From: Marthasterias glacialis
Lineage: Eukaryota > Echinodermata > Asteroidea > Forcipulatida > Asteriidae
Length of the DNA: 64,000 nucleotides
Reading direction: 5' to 3'
Assembly (NCBI GenBank): GCA_911728455.2
Contig: OU452229.1
Span: 16,459,903-16,523,902, forward strand
In this document: positions 23,351 through 35,948 of the stretch, piece after piece
Position numbering within the stretch: position 1 is the stretch's first letter
Layout of the letters: each line of letters begins with the position of its first letter
Program-made: the position numbers and the translations under genes
Notes under the pieces: generated by a model
What the model was told of the DNA's origin: nothing
What the model saw: only the letters and a program-made list of their open reading frames with translations
Databases searched by the model: none

Positions 23351-24920
23351 ATGACGGACAGTTCTTCCAATAGGAGTATCCCATTATTTTCTGGACAGCA
23401 AATCAAACATCACATTACTTCACTTAAAAAAACACAAAAAAAACAAACAAAACAAAAACAAGCAAACAAACAAACAAACAAAAAAACAAAACAAAAAAAC
23501 AAAAAAACATTTCATTACGATACTTTCGCGTTTAATTTATATTTTGATAATGTTTGATTAATTTTAGTTATGATGAAGAATTTTTAGTATATGGTCTATT
23601 TTTTTTAATAAGGTTGCTGTTAAAATTACATGGAAGAGGCGCCAGTTTAGCTGTGGTGACCATGAACTATGGAAACACTTAAATCAAATAAGTATAACCA
23701 AAAGAAGAACACAAATAAAACAAATAAATAAATCAAAAAAAAAAAAAAAAAAAATCATGCTGAACATGAACAAAATATTCAAAATAGAAAACAGCAATGG
23801 TAAAAGCAAGCACTTGTCATAATCATGCCATGCATGATTTCCAATTAAACAACATACCCATCTTCCACACCGACCCAGGACAATGTACAGATCTATCGAA
23901 GATGATTAAAATTGAAAATATCTTTTCAAGCGCCCCCTTCATCCCCGGCTAAACTCAAGGCCAGATGTTTCATGGCACGTGGTGCCGCATGTTACCTTCA
24001 GAACACGTGTTAAGAAACCCGAGCTTGAAAATCACTCACGTGCCTGGAGAAAGATTTGAACGGTTTGGCGGTTTGTCTGTACTTTCTGGTTGACCTTCAT
24101 CCAGCCGGCTAATTGCTCTGATTCTTCCTTCACACATCCTCTCTGGCAACACCGGAGGGGCGGGGGCTTTGGGTGGAGGGGGGGGGGGTGTCATCACAAA
24201 AATCACTCATACAGTTATCCATCTTTTGTGTTACGGTTTTAAAGCGAGTGAGGGAAAACCTAGTGAACAAAAAGAAAACTTCCTGAATCTAATGATTTTT
24301 ACGACATAACCCGATTAATTTTTTACATCATAAATTTAGCAAAGGCAAAGAATTTGAAAAACCAGACCTCAGAAGAAAATATAAAAAGTACATCAATTTA
24401 AGTCTCAGTTTAATTTGAATTACCAAACAGTGAAATTGCTTGCCCACAAATAAAATTGATAAGAAAAAAAGAAAAGAAAACAAGAAAAAAACATGGTTGG
24501 ACGTCTCCTGCTTCCAGGCGTTTGCTAATTCGAATGCTTCGGGTGTTAAACGGTGCCAAAAACTTAATGTAAGCAATGCTACAACGTAAGTTTTTAACGC
24601 ACGAAAACGAAATTGAATGCAACAACAGCTAAAAAGAAACCCTAGTTTGAATGAAATCGGGTTAAAATGCGTGAATTTGAACGCGTGTTAATGAAACTGA
24701 AATAATATTGGCTGAAACTGACCGGGAAAACCTATAATAAAAAGTTAATGAAACAAACAAATAAAAATACTAAAAATAAATAAAGGATAACAGCTAACAA
24801 ACACATGACAAAACAAATGAATAAATGAATAAATATCTACGAAGTAATTAAACCATAAACTTTGTAAAAAACACTTGTATTTTAAGTACATTTTGTAAAT
24901 TTTGACATTTCCTTAAAGTT
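23351..24920. other. Intergenic DNA with A-rich microsatellites
   Basis: (AAAC)n near 23440-23505, an A-tract at 23736-23755 and a G-tract near 24177-24188. Frames here are A/T-rich artefacts. Confidence 0.5.
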
Positions 24921-24924
24921 CCAT

Positions 24925-25030
24925 AGTTTTTTTTTTCATGTATAGCTGTGAAGCGCCTTGAGCGTCAATTTTGACGAATTTGGCACTATATAAATGTTAT
25001 TTATTATTATTTATATTATTATTATTAAAA
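24925..25030 (+). mobile_element. Retroposon 3' tail
   Basis: GCTGTGAAGCGCCTTGAGCG, then GGCACTATATAAATGTTATT and a TTATTATT tail, is a typical 3' end of L2/CR1-type LINEs and of SINEs that use them. No upstream body or reading frame can be assigned. Confidence 0.6.
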
Positions 25031-26215
25031 CTATAATACAGTAATTTGAAAATAAAGAAGAAATATAATATAAAAAAAATCACGAGTGAACAAATCAATA
25101 AATACATAACACCCCAACAAACAAAAATCGGCGATCTAGCGAAAAAAGTACATGTTATGACAAAAAAAAATGAATAAATAATAATAATAAAATAAACAAT
25201 ACAAATAAATAAATAAACAACTCTAAGTAGCGAACAATCCGAACGAATATACAGAAAGTTTGCTGAAACCCTTCAAATATCAAAGTCCAAAATTGACTCC
25301 AAATCCAAGTGAGAAACAAAACAGAACTAACAAACAAGAGCTCCCAAAAACAAAAAAACGGACAAACAACTCCGATGTGTTCCGGGAAAGTCTGCCTAAA
25401 GCTCCAAATATAAACAACCTGAAGTTAAATGAATGAAGTCCATTGACGTACTTGCCCAATATCCGGTCACGTGTCTTCCAGTCTTTACGCCATTGTGTAT
25501 TAGGTCGGTATTTGTCCGCTAAGAGGAAGATCATATTTAGAATATCCACCGGAACTTTACTTCTGCAGTTCCGAAGTATAAGACAAAAACACAAATCATG
25601 AAGTACCCCGGAGGGGAAGTGGTTGGGTTTGGGGGGAGATGAGAAAAACGTGGCTACGTTTGATGCCCATTGTTGGAAAGATCGTCGGAGAAAATAACAA
25701 AACTGGGGTCAAATATATTTCAATGTATCCTATAACCCTGACTCAAATAAAACCAAATAACATAAATTGTTTTTTTTTTATTTATTTTTTTTATTTTTTT
25801 TTTATTTTTAGGATTCTACCATTGACCACTTGGATCCATGTGCTGATGAAATGCCCCCCTTCTTTTGCATTGATCTTCACGAATGCATTAGTATACATGA
25901 TTATATAAATATGACTTTCGGGTGGGTAGACGGAAGGTCTTTTTTGAATTGTAAATGTTGCACTAAGTGCAAAGGACTTCGCTGCCTTCGAAGGTTATCC
26001 CAATTGAGGCAATGAATGAGATCATATTAGGAGAGGTTAGGGGAGAACTTGTGCGTCCTGTTTAGTTGAGAAGGTTTGGAATTTTCAAAGTCTTCCTTCT
26101 CTAAACCTCACACACAAACTAAACACTCAAAATGACACCAATAGAAAATTGTGATGAAAAAGAAAAAGAAAAAATATACAATCATTATAAGTAAGGATTA
26201 CATCAACAGGCGATG
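25031..26215. other. Intergenic DNA, A/T-rich
   Basis: It has A-rich stretches and a T-rich tract at 25771-25811. No gene seen. Confidence 0.45.
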
Positions 26216-26219
26216 TTGA

Positions 26220-26480
26220 GCTTCGTGTCGGTGTGTACCCAGGCGTTTCTTCTGCCGTTGAGACATTGGGTGAAAAGAGTATAAGCCTCACATCGAGATA
26301 GCCGGGGTTAGAATCCTAGCATGCTCGTGCTCCATTTAAAGTGTGATGGTGAACTAATAGAGGACTGGTAGGGCAGGGCAGGGCAGGGACAGCCGGTAAA
26401 GAATCCTGGTTAGGGTGTTGGGGATCTATGGGTGTGGTGGTGACTATTGGAGGACCGAGAGGGCATGGCAGATGTGAAGA
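26220..26480. repeat. Possible degenerate tRNA SINE and small internal duplication
   Basis: GGGGTTAGAATCCTAGC near 26304 resembles a decayed pol III B box. The stretch at 26345-26395 partly recurs at 26430-26475 (GGACTGGTAGGGCA against GGACCGAGAGGGCA). A GGGCA pentamer is repeated at 26371-26388. Confidence 0.3.
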
Positions 26481-27343
26481 CCGTCAGACTCGCCCTGATC
26501 TGTACCTTGAATAGACACTACGTGACCCCTTTTCAAGTTGCTTCAAACAAGCAAGTTTTCACTTTATGGTCCTTTCCTTGGAAAAATGTGCTTCTAATGG
26601 TTCATATATAGATGCTTTTCGAATCCTCAAATGGTTAGAAAAGTACATTTTTTCAGCATAAAAACTATTTTTAATGTTCTGTTTCACAGCGATCGATCAC
26701 GTGAGATGGGTACAAAATGGTAGAAGTCATTCGTAAGTGCACCACTGCCTACAATTAGAGCCTTCTACGACCTATGTCATGCTCTGGAACAGACGTCATG
26801 GTGACATCATGGCCTACATCATAACATATACATTCTCTTCGAAGAGGGTACATTAAGGGCTCGATTAATGGACTTATTTTCAGACCCCACTACGCATCAT
26901 CTTCTCACTTAAAAATAAGGAAAACCTTATAAAAACTGCTTTTCTTTCCAGCAACAACGAGTGCCCAATATTCGTGAGAACCTGATCTTATTTACGACTC
27001 TCAATCAAAGTGTGAATTCATCTGTTTCTCTGCAAATTTTATTGTCCCCAAATGGTCAGATATCAACTAGTCTGTGGTTTAAAATGGCTTGTTAATATCA
27101 AATACAGCATTCGGAACGGAGGAAACAAAAATATACGCTACGTAATTACGAAACTGCTCTCCAAATAGCGTAGGTAGTAAATTGAATCAACGCGGGGTTC
27201 GAGTCCACAGATGGAAAAATCATTTTGGAGTTTTTTTTTTTTTTCTCTGTGAGTGTGAGAATAAACACATTAATCTCCTGGGTTTGTGTTGGGTGTCGGA
27301 AAGACGGATGTGTCTACGGTTGATTTCTGACAAGATGTGGATG

Positions 27344-27379
<36 letters not shown>

Positions 27380-28140
27380 GTCTAACGGATCGGGGATTAC
27401 AATTTTGCTTTGACCAAAGAGTTTTAAACCCTAGACCCAAGGCCAGCCAGATAAACTTCATGTATAGGGATCGTTGGCTGTTGCCTCGAAAGTAATACAA
27501 GAAGAAGCCTTTATTAAAGACCAACCCGTACCCCAATTGGTACTTTTATCAATTCATTTATTTGCTGTGAGCATGTCAAAAAAAACAATCTGGTTTTTGG
27601 AAACTTCCTGTTAATGTAAACATGAAAAAAAAAAAAAAAAAAAAAATGATAAACAGCATATTGTTCTTATTATCTTGCACTACGACGCGACTTAAGAATC
27701 CATTTTACACTTCACCCTAAACTAGCGCCTTAAACAGATTTCCTGAGTTTACTCGTATTTTTTTTTTAGAGAGACTTTCTTAATTCCAAGCTGATGACTA
27801 TGGATATTACATTACAGACGATGTAACTTGTGACATTACAGGTTTACACAAGAACCAAACAACCTGCATTCCCAGCAGGTACGATTTATACACAACTCAA
27901 TAGAGGGATACAAACACACACACATTTTCTTTCTATGAACAAAGTAAAGTGCCCTTTTTTTAAATTAAAATTAACTTTTGAAGCAAAGTAGAGGGTCACT
28001 CATAACAACTTGTTCAGATGTTATTGTTATTATCATTTCTTTTTTACAATTCTTGAATCTATGTGGTATTTATGATAGAAACAAAAATGTAAAATTTCTC
28101 ATATTTTGACCAGTGGTATATTGCCCCGCAGGAAATTTCG
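26481..28140. other. Intergenic DNA with poly(A)/(T) tracts
   Basis: A-tracts at 27346-27378 and 27625-27646 and a T-tract near 27230-27244. No gene supported. Confidence 0.5.
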
Positions 28141-28213
28141 TCAAGGTCAGAGGTCACCCTTTTTGTGACATTGTCTATTTTTCTGATAGGTCTGCATCGG
28201 CCTCATGACGTCA
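28141..28213. promoter_or_regulatory. DR1 nuclear-receptor site plus CRE
   Basis: AGGTCA-G-AGGTCA (28144-28156) is a perfect direct repeat with 1-nt spacing, preceded by TC to give TCAAGGTCA, the extended half-site of FTZ-F1/ERR type receptors. A full CRE TGACGTCA lies at 28206-28213. DR1 binds RXR, HNF4 or COUP-TF class receptors. AAGGTCAGAGGTCA words also occur in some repeats, so function is unproven. Confidence 0.35.
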
Positions 28214-30264
28214 CCAAAGTGATTTTATATACCACGCACATCTTGTCACTTGGAAGACTTTTAGGAATCAAATTGAAATCATCCCTTGTAAAAACAAAAT
28301 AATAATAACACTAATGGAATTAAAAATAATAATAAATAATAAAAAAAAAAAACAATTTGAACAATATTGAACGATGAGACTCGAGATTGGTAGTCATTTC
28401 AAGCCTTGATACAGTGTCTTGTGAGAGTGGAATTTAGTCAAGACCTATTTAGTCAAGAACTAAGAGAATATCAAAAGCATTTATCGATGATAGAGTTTAG
28501 CTAGAATTCGGACGTAGACTGTAATCAAAACTATCTAACAAAAAATAATAATAAAAAAAATCATGTTTTGCACACAAAAGTATTTCAAGGTTAAATTGAA
28601 ACAGCAATCTGATACACAGTCTATGAAAACAAATAAAAACGTTATCGACCCATTTCGGTTGTCTTTGTTATAGTTCATATTATATCAACACTACCAAACG
28701 GGGAAGAAACGGGGAAAAAATAATCTGCTCAGCGGTTTTGTTGAATTAAAGTCTGTACTCAATAGCGTGTAACGCGGATATGGAGTGTGGCGGGAGCCAT
28801 CAGAATATTGACATCGTGATATTCATTTTCATTTTAAGGTCTAACCGATTGGTTACAAATTATCCCCGATGCAGAAATTCACATCTACGATTGGTAATGA
28901 TTTGACAAATATATATTATTTTTTTTTATCATCCTGATAGTATACAGTTGAAATTTGTTTTAAAACAGACGAGTTGGTTAGCATTTCATTATTTTGATTT
29001 GTGAAATCGAAATAAGTTCATAACGACAACCCTTACGACAAAACGTACACCCTTATTAAATATACAATTTCAGAGAAGAAAGAAAAAAGACAAAGAAAAA
29101 CCGTATGAAATGCTATAAAGTTTTTGGGAAAATGTGTTTTATTCCAGTTCTTTACCCGAAAGCGTAAACTTTTTATTCGTGAAATTTTCGTCTTGATGAC
29201 GAGTTTTTGACACCTATTAGATTATAATGAATTGAGCATATAAAATAAAATAAAATAAAACAAATGAATAAATAAGTAAAACAATAAAAATAAACAAATA
29301 AAATATAACATAAAATAGAAATAAATAAACAAAAATAAAAAGGTGCAGTAACCTTTAAACCGAACCTATTTCAAACTTTAAGTGACATAACATTATACTC
29401 ACCTTCTAGTTTTGTAATCCGTTTGGTCGTGTACGTGTTGAAAAGGTAAATCCGATATATTTTTTTTCGACCGAAGAAGCGAGATTTTCAAATAAACAGT
29501 TGTACTACATTGTAAGGGAAATAACTGAACACAACAAGACAAAAAAAAAGAAACTCTTCTAAACTTCATCGTGTGGACCCAGTTTGGGACAGCACGAGTA
29601 AGTCCAACATTACCGTGTCAGCTCTGAGCGAGCAATGAACTTAAAACACACCTAAGGACAACTTTTATTTCAAATCAAACAGACTATTCCTGCCATCGAA
29701 GACACTTAAAGTATACTTAGCTCAACAAATGGACCATTTTGTCTTCCATTCCGTCCCATTTGGACAGGCTTGGCGGATTTGGGACGTTGTAAATGTGGGC
29801 AATAAGCCACAAATGTTCCCGTTTTACGACGGGCAGAATGAGTAAGTAGAATGTCCCATGGCTGTTAAGAGAGAAATAAAACCAGGCTGTGGAGAGAGAT
29901 TGACAATAGAGTGGCATAATGACATTGTGTCTGGCGTGTAACAGATGTGTGATCCTCATCTATTATTAAGATTTAACTTTCAGTCAATCAAAATCTCAGA
30001 AGAGTGTTGGGAAAAAAGGAAAACAAATCAAAAATTTAAAATTAATTATATATTTCCGTTAAATATGACAATACGAGGAAAGAATATCCCGATCTTTGAA
30101 CAAAAACCTGAATCAAAGTTCAAACTGATTCTGGGTTGACAAGTTCCAAGGAGGAAGTAAACACAGTTTTTCCAAATAAAACCTATATTATTTTTTGTTT
30201 AATATATTTTAGTATTTTCAGCAAAATGCTGACCTTTAGTATTTTGGTTAAATAATAAGTAATT
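28214..30264. other. Intergenic DNA, nothing firmly recognised
   Basis: A/T-rich, with (AAAAT)n at 29241-29340. A more balanced patch near 28760-28900 might be conserved sequence. Confidence 0.45.
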
Positions 30265-30352
30265 CAAACTTTTTTTTTTCAAACTTCAACAAAGCAATCA
30301 CAATATTTATTATTGTGACAGATTTGTTGAAGTTTGTAAAAAAAAAAGTTTG
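30265..30352. repeat. Near-perfect 88-bp hairpin
   Basis: Arms of 41 and 42 nt (30265-30305 and 30311-30352) around the 5-nt loop TTTAT. Both arms contain CAAACTTCAACAAA or its complement and T10/A10 runs. One small internal loop (GCAA against CAGA on the other strand) and a 1-nt bulge are the only defects. Could be a tiny foldback element or a small-RNA precursor. Confidence 0.75.
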
Positions 30353-30595
30353 TGAGCATTGCTGACAGGCAGGTTTAATTTATCTTTTTGTTCTAATAAT
30401 TATTTTGTTGAATCGCATTTTTCCTTACGTTTAGAGTGTTTCAGATCTAATCGAAAAATGTGCTTAGATTCGAAAATAATGAACATAAATGTTTCTTTGT
30501 TTGTTCTTGTTGGGTTGTTGGGTTGCTTGCTTGCTTGACCTTTTTCACAACTCACTCTTCACTGATGCCTGGCTAATCGTTCTATCTGAAGTGTT

Positions 30596-30598
<3 letters not shown>

Positions 30599-30656
<58 letters not shown>

Positions 30657-30659
30657 ATA
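30599..30659. repeat. (AAAT)n microsatellite
   Basis: About fifteen uninterrupted AAAT units. Confidence 0.95.
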
Positions 30660-31999
30660 CAATCATATGGAAATTGTGTGAATGCGATTAGCTGATTGGA
30701 AGCATTTTTTTGTTTTACTAATAAGATAATATAAATAATAACAATAACAAAACAATGAAAAATAAATAAATAAATAATCATTTTGGATGTGGATTAATTT
30801 CTGTAGGTTGCTGTTGTTGAATGAACGGAGTAGTGTAACATCATGTCACCCATTTAAAACTAATTATAATACTATCAAATAAATAAATAAATAATAACAA
30901 TAGTAATTCACTGACTGTGTTCTATCAGTTCGTGTCGTCTTTTTGATCCAACTTATCACAGACTCTTAACGTCAGGACATTTTTGATAATTTTTTTTTAT
31001 CTTTTAGTTCAAATATTTCAAAACAAATCAAAAAAAGACTTCAAATAATCTGCACTGAATGAACTTTATGGCAATCACTGATTAATTTGCGGGGGAACAA
31101 AATATCAGTGTCAATATTTGAGAGCAGAAATACTTGAAGAAAACACCGAGCTCAGGGGGTCCCTTTAAACTTTGCCGACGCATTGTTACTCTTCACATCC
31201 CATGATGCATCGGGGTTCTTTGTAGTCACCGATTGGTGGTTGGTAACTAGGATTTCTTCTGAGTGGCCCCAATGGAGTGATTTACGATAATGATTCCACG
31301 ACATTTATTGCATGACCACAATGGAGCACTTTTTTCCCGCGCTCTGTGAAAAAAACCTGTTGTCGCAATATCGTCTGCAAAGTGCCGTCACCTGTGACGC
31401 GCCGGCCGGCAGGCCGTCCGCGGACGATGGACATGCTCCTGGTTGTATATCCATATACTTCTCTCTCTTTTCGTGATAAATTTCCCTGGTCTGCAGTTGG
31501 AATCTTTACTCTATGTTTATTGCGAGTTAATAACGTTGGGCCTGCATATTTACACACACATGATTGATCAGTGAAATTAATTTTGTCTCTCTGTGTCGAC
31601 GATTTTGAATTATTGTTCTATCAATCAGTGGGGTTGTGTTCAGCACACAATGCATTTGGGTGTAGATTTGAAGAAAAACAAAACATGTTCCAAGTTCGTC
31701 TTAAAAGATCTAAAAAAAAAACTAAAAAACAAAAACAAAAAACAAGCAAAGGTTTCTATACAAAAATCAATTAAAACATTAGCGAAAAACTGATATTAAA
31801 TATGTTCATAGTCAGGTAGATGTCTGATCAAATATGTTCAAAAAGTATCAGTAGCCAAATTAGCCAAATTATAAGACTCCAAGTTACAACTATTATAAAG
31901 CAATCCGAATAATCTGATTCCATCCCTTCATTGCAGAAGTACATGTATACGGTTAAGTGTTGATTTTGTTTGTTTAAATTGACTGGGATTACGGACTCG
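30660..31999. other. Intergenic DNA, nothing recognised
   Basis: Overlapping frames at 31282-31567 on both strands have no motif. A G/C-rich patch near 31388-31430 (GCGCCGGCCGGC) is notable only for CpG content. Confidence 0.4.
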
Positions 32000-32175
32000 C
32001 ACTGCAAAAACTGGGGTGTTAAATTGATTCTATTTGTATATAAATTATATGTGACAACACCGACATGGTGTTAGTTATCCCCGTTGCTTTATCGTTGGTA
32101 AAATTAACACCATGTCGGTGTTGTCATAATATAGTATACCAAGAGAATCAATTTAACACCCCAGTTTTTGCAGTG
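32000..32175. mobile_element. CACTG-ended foldback MITE, copy B
   Basis: 176 bp and the best preserved copy: CACTGCAAAAACTGGGGTGT at the left is inverted exactly at the right (ACACCCCAGTTTTTGCAGTG). ACAACACCGACATGGTGTTA inside is likewise inverted near the centre. It is an almost complete palindrome with no coding capacity. Confidence 0.9.
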
Positions 32176-33055
32176 AGAGTGGCAACAATCTCATTTATGC
32201 CTGAATAAAACAAAAGACACTGTTGTGAGAACTAAACTGATATCTGAAAGTTAGATTTATTTCCCATGTATTCTGCACTTAACTTAATTGGTTGATTGAT
32301 ATTACGAGTAAGGACCTTTCAGTTGTCACTATTTCATCGCAAATTGAAGTTGATACAGTGACAAGAACCCATTTGTATGATGGTTTTATTAAGCCGTGTC
32401 TCTGAAATGGTTTTAATATCGATAATATTCAATCGAAACTCAACCCCTTTAACTAGAGTCTACATGAAAGAGTTGAATGGTCTCCAACAATAATTCTACC
32501 TACTGAATTGGACCAGAACGCCATAAAAGGAAACCTCCAAAATTACATTCATTCACTCGTCAAATTATAATCTTCAAATCCAGTTGTGTTATTTCGCTAC
32601 AAATACCAGGTACTAACTAACCGCACAATAGAAGTTATCAATCCAGCATGGCCTTAACATATTTCACAACAGTTTATTCAGAATTGGGGGTTTCTCTTTC
32701 TGGAATAAGTTAGAATAGAAATGACACAAAAAAGGGAGGTTGAAGGCCTCTGCGAGCTCGGGTATCCTGTTTAGATTCATTATCGAGCCCGGGCGACCGC
32801 AGCGAATTTCAGACCTGAATCGTCAACCGCGGCTGTCACATCCTGAGATTGATCGTCTCCTATTTCTATGGATGTCTTCTTCTACTTATGTAACTATTTT
32901 CTTGTTCACAATGCGATTCAATAATGCATATCTGTGTTACCTGCCGATGGCATGGTCTGGTAAATTCGTAACAATTTGAATTCCCTACACCGTGACAAGA
33001 GACTGCTCTGTATTGGTTAATACAAATACTGATAATATCCAGAGAGACAAAACAA
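32176..33055. other. Intergenic DNA, nothing recognised
   Basis: No gene or repeat identified. The frame at 32740-32979 has no motif. Confidence 0.4.
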
Positions 33056-33058
33056 GAC

Positions 33059-33078
33059 GGGGGGGGGGGGGGGGGGGG
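33059..33078. repeat. Poly(G) tract
   Basis: About twenty consecutive G; likely length-unstable and possibly mis-sized in the assembly. Confidence 0.9.
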
Positions 33079-33404
33079 CACCAAGGTTTTTCTCATGCTT
33101 GAATGAACTTAAATCGTAAGATTTAAATGAACCCGATTTCAGGGATGGAGAAGAAAAAGAAACGTGTATTATAAAAACGGTTTGCCCAAAACGTATGAAA
33201 TTTCCAAAATTTAACATCCGTGTAGTATTCAAGAACCAAACTAATGTTAGGTTAGTTCGACACCCGAGCAGCTTGATAATTAATGCCTTTCCTTTTTGAA
33301 AATCGATGCTTTTTTTTTGTTTATAAAGAATAAACACTGAAACACCTCGGCATCGACCAGCAATTTCCAAACATGGCATACAGTGCAAGTGATAGAGATA
33401 ATTA

Positions 33405-34010
33405 TATATATTGATTCAAAAGAAAATAAACAAAAATAGCAGTTATTCCGTGCCAACATTACCAAGAATATACCTTATCTTGATTCAAAACAGATTAAAC
33501 ATGAACGTGTTGTTCTGCCAACATTACCAAAGATGTACCTTATATCAATTCAAAGAGATTAAACATAAGTAGAAGTTACTCCCTGCAAACAATACATAGG
33601 ATGTACGTTACATTAATCCAAAGAGATTAAAATAACAGTAACTGTTATTCCGTGCCAACGTTACCAATGACGCACTTTATCTTGATTCAAACATATTAAA
33701 CATAAAAGTAGTTGATCTGCAACATTACTAATGGTGTACACTATCTTGATTCAAAGAGAGTAAGCATTAAACTAGGAGTTGTTCCGTGCCAATATTACCA
33801 AGGATGCATCTTATATTGATTCAAAGAAACTAAACGCAAAAATAGCAGTTATTCTTATTTTCCACCAGTAGTACCAACGTTGTTCATTATATTGATTCAA
33901 AGAGAGTAAACGTACTAGTGTTGGCAGCAATCTTGCCATCCTCTAACACGCACCTGACCCTGGTGCAATGAGAGTAAGCTTACTATACCGACAGCAGTGC
34001 TGCCAATAGT
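33405..34010. repeat. Degenerate minisatellite, units of about 65-76 bp
   Basis: The landmark TTGATTCAAA recurs at 33411, 33480, about 33546, about 33613, 33682, 33747, 33816 and 33892, with a decayed copy near 33963. Each is followed by AGATTAAAC-like and GTGCCAACATTACCAA-like words. That makes eight or nine diverged units, an old array. Confidence 0.85.
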
Positions 34011-35423
34011 TGACCATAATCTTATCTCATGAGGATATACAACTTGGTGTAGAGGAGGTTGCCCTCAACACTGGGGTTCAGGTTTGTGAGCTCAGGAAGC
34101 ATGATGAAACATCCTGAACGCCCAGTTTTGGCGACGTATTTTAAACATTTGGGCCTCAGTCAACATAGCACTGGCGCGACTGAACCTTCCGTTCACAGGG
34201 TGTTATTCACAAAAAGAATTCCTGGATAAGGAAATAATAAACTAGCTTTATTTACTTGATGTTCACTCGTTGGAAATCAACAGGTTTTTTTTCGTTCTTA
34301 TTCTTCTTATTTTATTTTATTTTTGTTATCAACAATCTGTTAAGCTAAAACTTCAGCGTGTTTTACTACCCCGCCCCACATCTCAACAAAAGTACTTTGG
34401 ATTTCCAACATTTCTTTCACAGTTATTCCAATAACAATATCCATGAAATTAAACCATACACAGTTTATCAGTTTAGGGGTTATATGAATGAAGAAAAAAT
34501 AACACAAATATGAAAAATGAATAAATAAAAATAAAAAAAAACTTTGGGCGTTGTATCGTGCCGCATTCAATAAAAAAGGTAGTGAATCGTAGTTGATTAT
34601 TGAATCTAGCCTGTACAAAAGGGAAAATTGTTGTTTGCTACGCCTTTTCTGTCGTTTCCTTTTCAAACTGGATCGCTAGTTGAGTAGCTGCAAGCTGACA
34701 TGATCACGACTAGAATCGGATAATATTTAGTTAGGGCGCCCGCTTTTGACGCTCATTGACTTAAAACGAGTCCTATAGTCTATCCTAAAAAAATAATAAT
34801 AATAATAATAAAATAAATAAATAAACATGTAGTATTAAGTAGCAAAAGTTGTTACTGATGTCATCCCCACAATTATTTTCATTTTAATCCCACTTTCATG
34901 AATTGCCTCACATAACATGAGGGCTTCGGTTGCGTTAATCTCTTAGACCAACAACATTACACAATTTCAAATAAATAAGACTCGCGTGAAAAAAAAAAAA
35001 AGAAAGAAAGAAGAAAAAAAAAGAGGAACACAAACAAGTTCTGATTTAATTGCTGTTGTCGTTGTATTTTTTGTTCTCGGTTTGGTTAAAAACATAACCA
35101 CCTGAGAATGTGACGAATTTTAAAGATTGGATTTGGACTGTTCTCTTCAGCTAAAAGAATGGTAGGCCTACTTGTTTATAATGAGATTTTGTGATAACGC
35201 GCTTACTTTGATTTGTCAAATCGATATTGAGAATTAAGAATTGGGGAACATATTTTCTGCACATTGTTTTTCAGATGGAAACATCTCTCATAATAAATGG
35301 CTGCCTGCCGGAATAAGGTTTATATAAGTAAAGCTTTCGAAGTAAAACTTAGATAATTTATTGCTTTATCAATCCCAATCATACAGACACCTCTCTGTAG
35401 CTAGTTCGTGTGTTGAGCTGTCG
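34011..35423. other. Intergenic DNA, nothing recognised
   Basis: A/T-rich with (AAT)n near 34793-34811 and an A/G tract at 34989-35022. Confidence 0.45.
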
Positions 35424-35915
35424 TAGACTGGTTCCCAGTCCCTACATCGTTCTCTTCTGTTTGTATATAGGGACCGGTAGCGACTACAGACACGGCGCTT
35501 TTGATAGGCCCTCGATTGCCCGAGTACACTATTGATTTTCTAATTTTAGAGATGACGTTGGCTATGATCGTGACGTGTGCATGTTGTTGTTTGACATTAG
35601 CCCACCCGTGTGCATCGTAACCCTTCACCTGGACATACAGTGAACCAACCTTTAACATCAAAATTCAAGCTAACTTTAGAAGAACATCTTACCTAGCGTA
35701 ATTTCTACCTCCATAATCTGCACGATGCATGGGAGATTGTGTCCATCACGTTTTGTGTAAGGCTGCATTGCATTATGGGATTACGTAGACATATGCTAAT
35801 TCTAGTTAGCATATACCTGGGCAAAAATCTGCCAGGTATATACTAATTTTCATTACCCGCTACCGGTTCCTATTCAGTAAGAACGAAAACGATGTAGGGA
35901 CTGGTGCCTAGTCTA
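35424..35915. mobile_element. Non-autonomous MULE-like DNA element
   Basis: 492 bp with long terminal inverted repeats. The left end begins TAGACTGGTTCCCAGTCCCT and the right end is its inverse, TAGACTAGGCACCAGTCCCT read outward. Similarity continues inward through CTACATCGTT to a GGGACCGGTAGCG/CGCTACCGGTTCC pair. The flanks GAGCTGTCG and GAGCTTTCG form a target duplication with 8 of 9 bases matching. Long inverted repeats with a 9-bp duplication suggest the Mutator superfamily. An inner palindrome lies at 35791-35814. No transposase frame is present. Confidence 0.75.
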
Positions 35916-35934
35916 GAGCTTTCGATGTTCCAAA

Positions 35935-35948
35935 CCACAAGAGGGCGG
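35935..35948 (+). promoter_or_regulatory. CTCF-like site
   Basis: CCACAAGAGGGCGG matches 13 of 14 positions of the CTCF core CCNSYAGRKGGCRS. GAGGGCGC words recur at 36186-36193, 37204-37211 and, on the minus strand, near 38487-38494. CTCF marks boundaries in Hox clusters of other bilaterians; a role here is inference. Confidence 0.35.
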
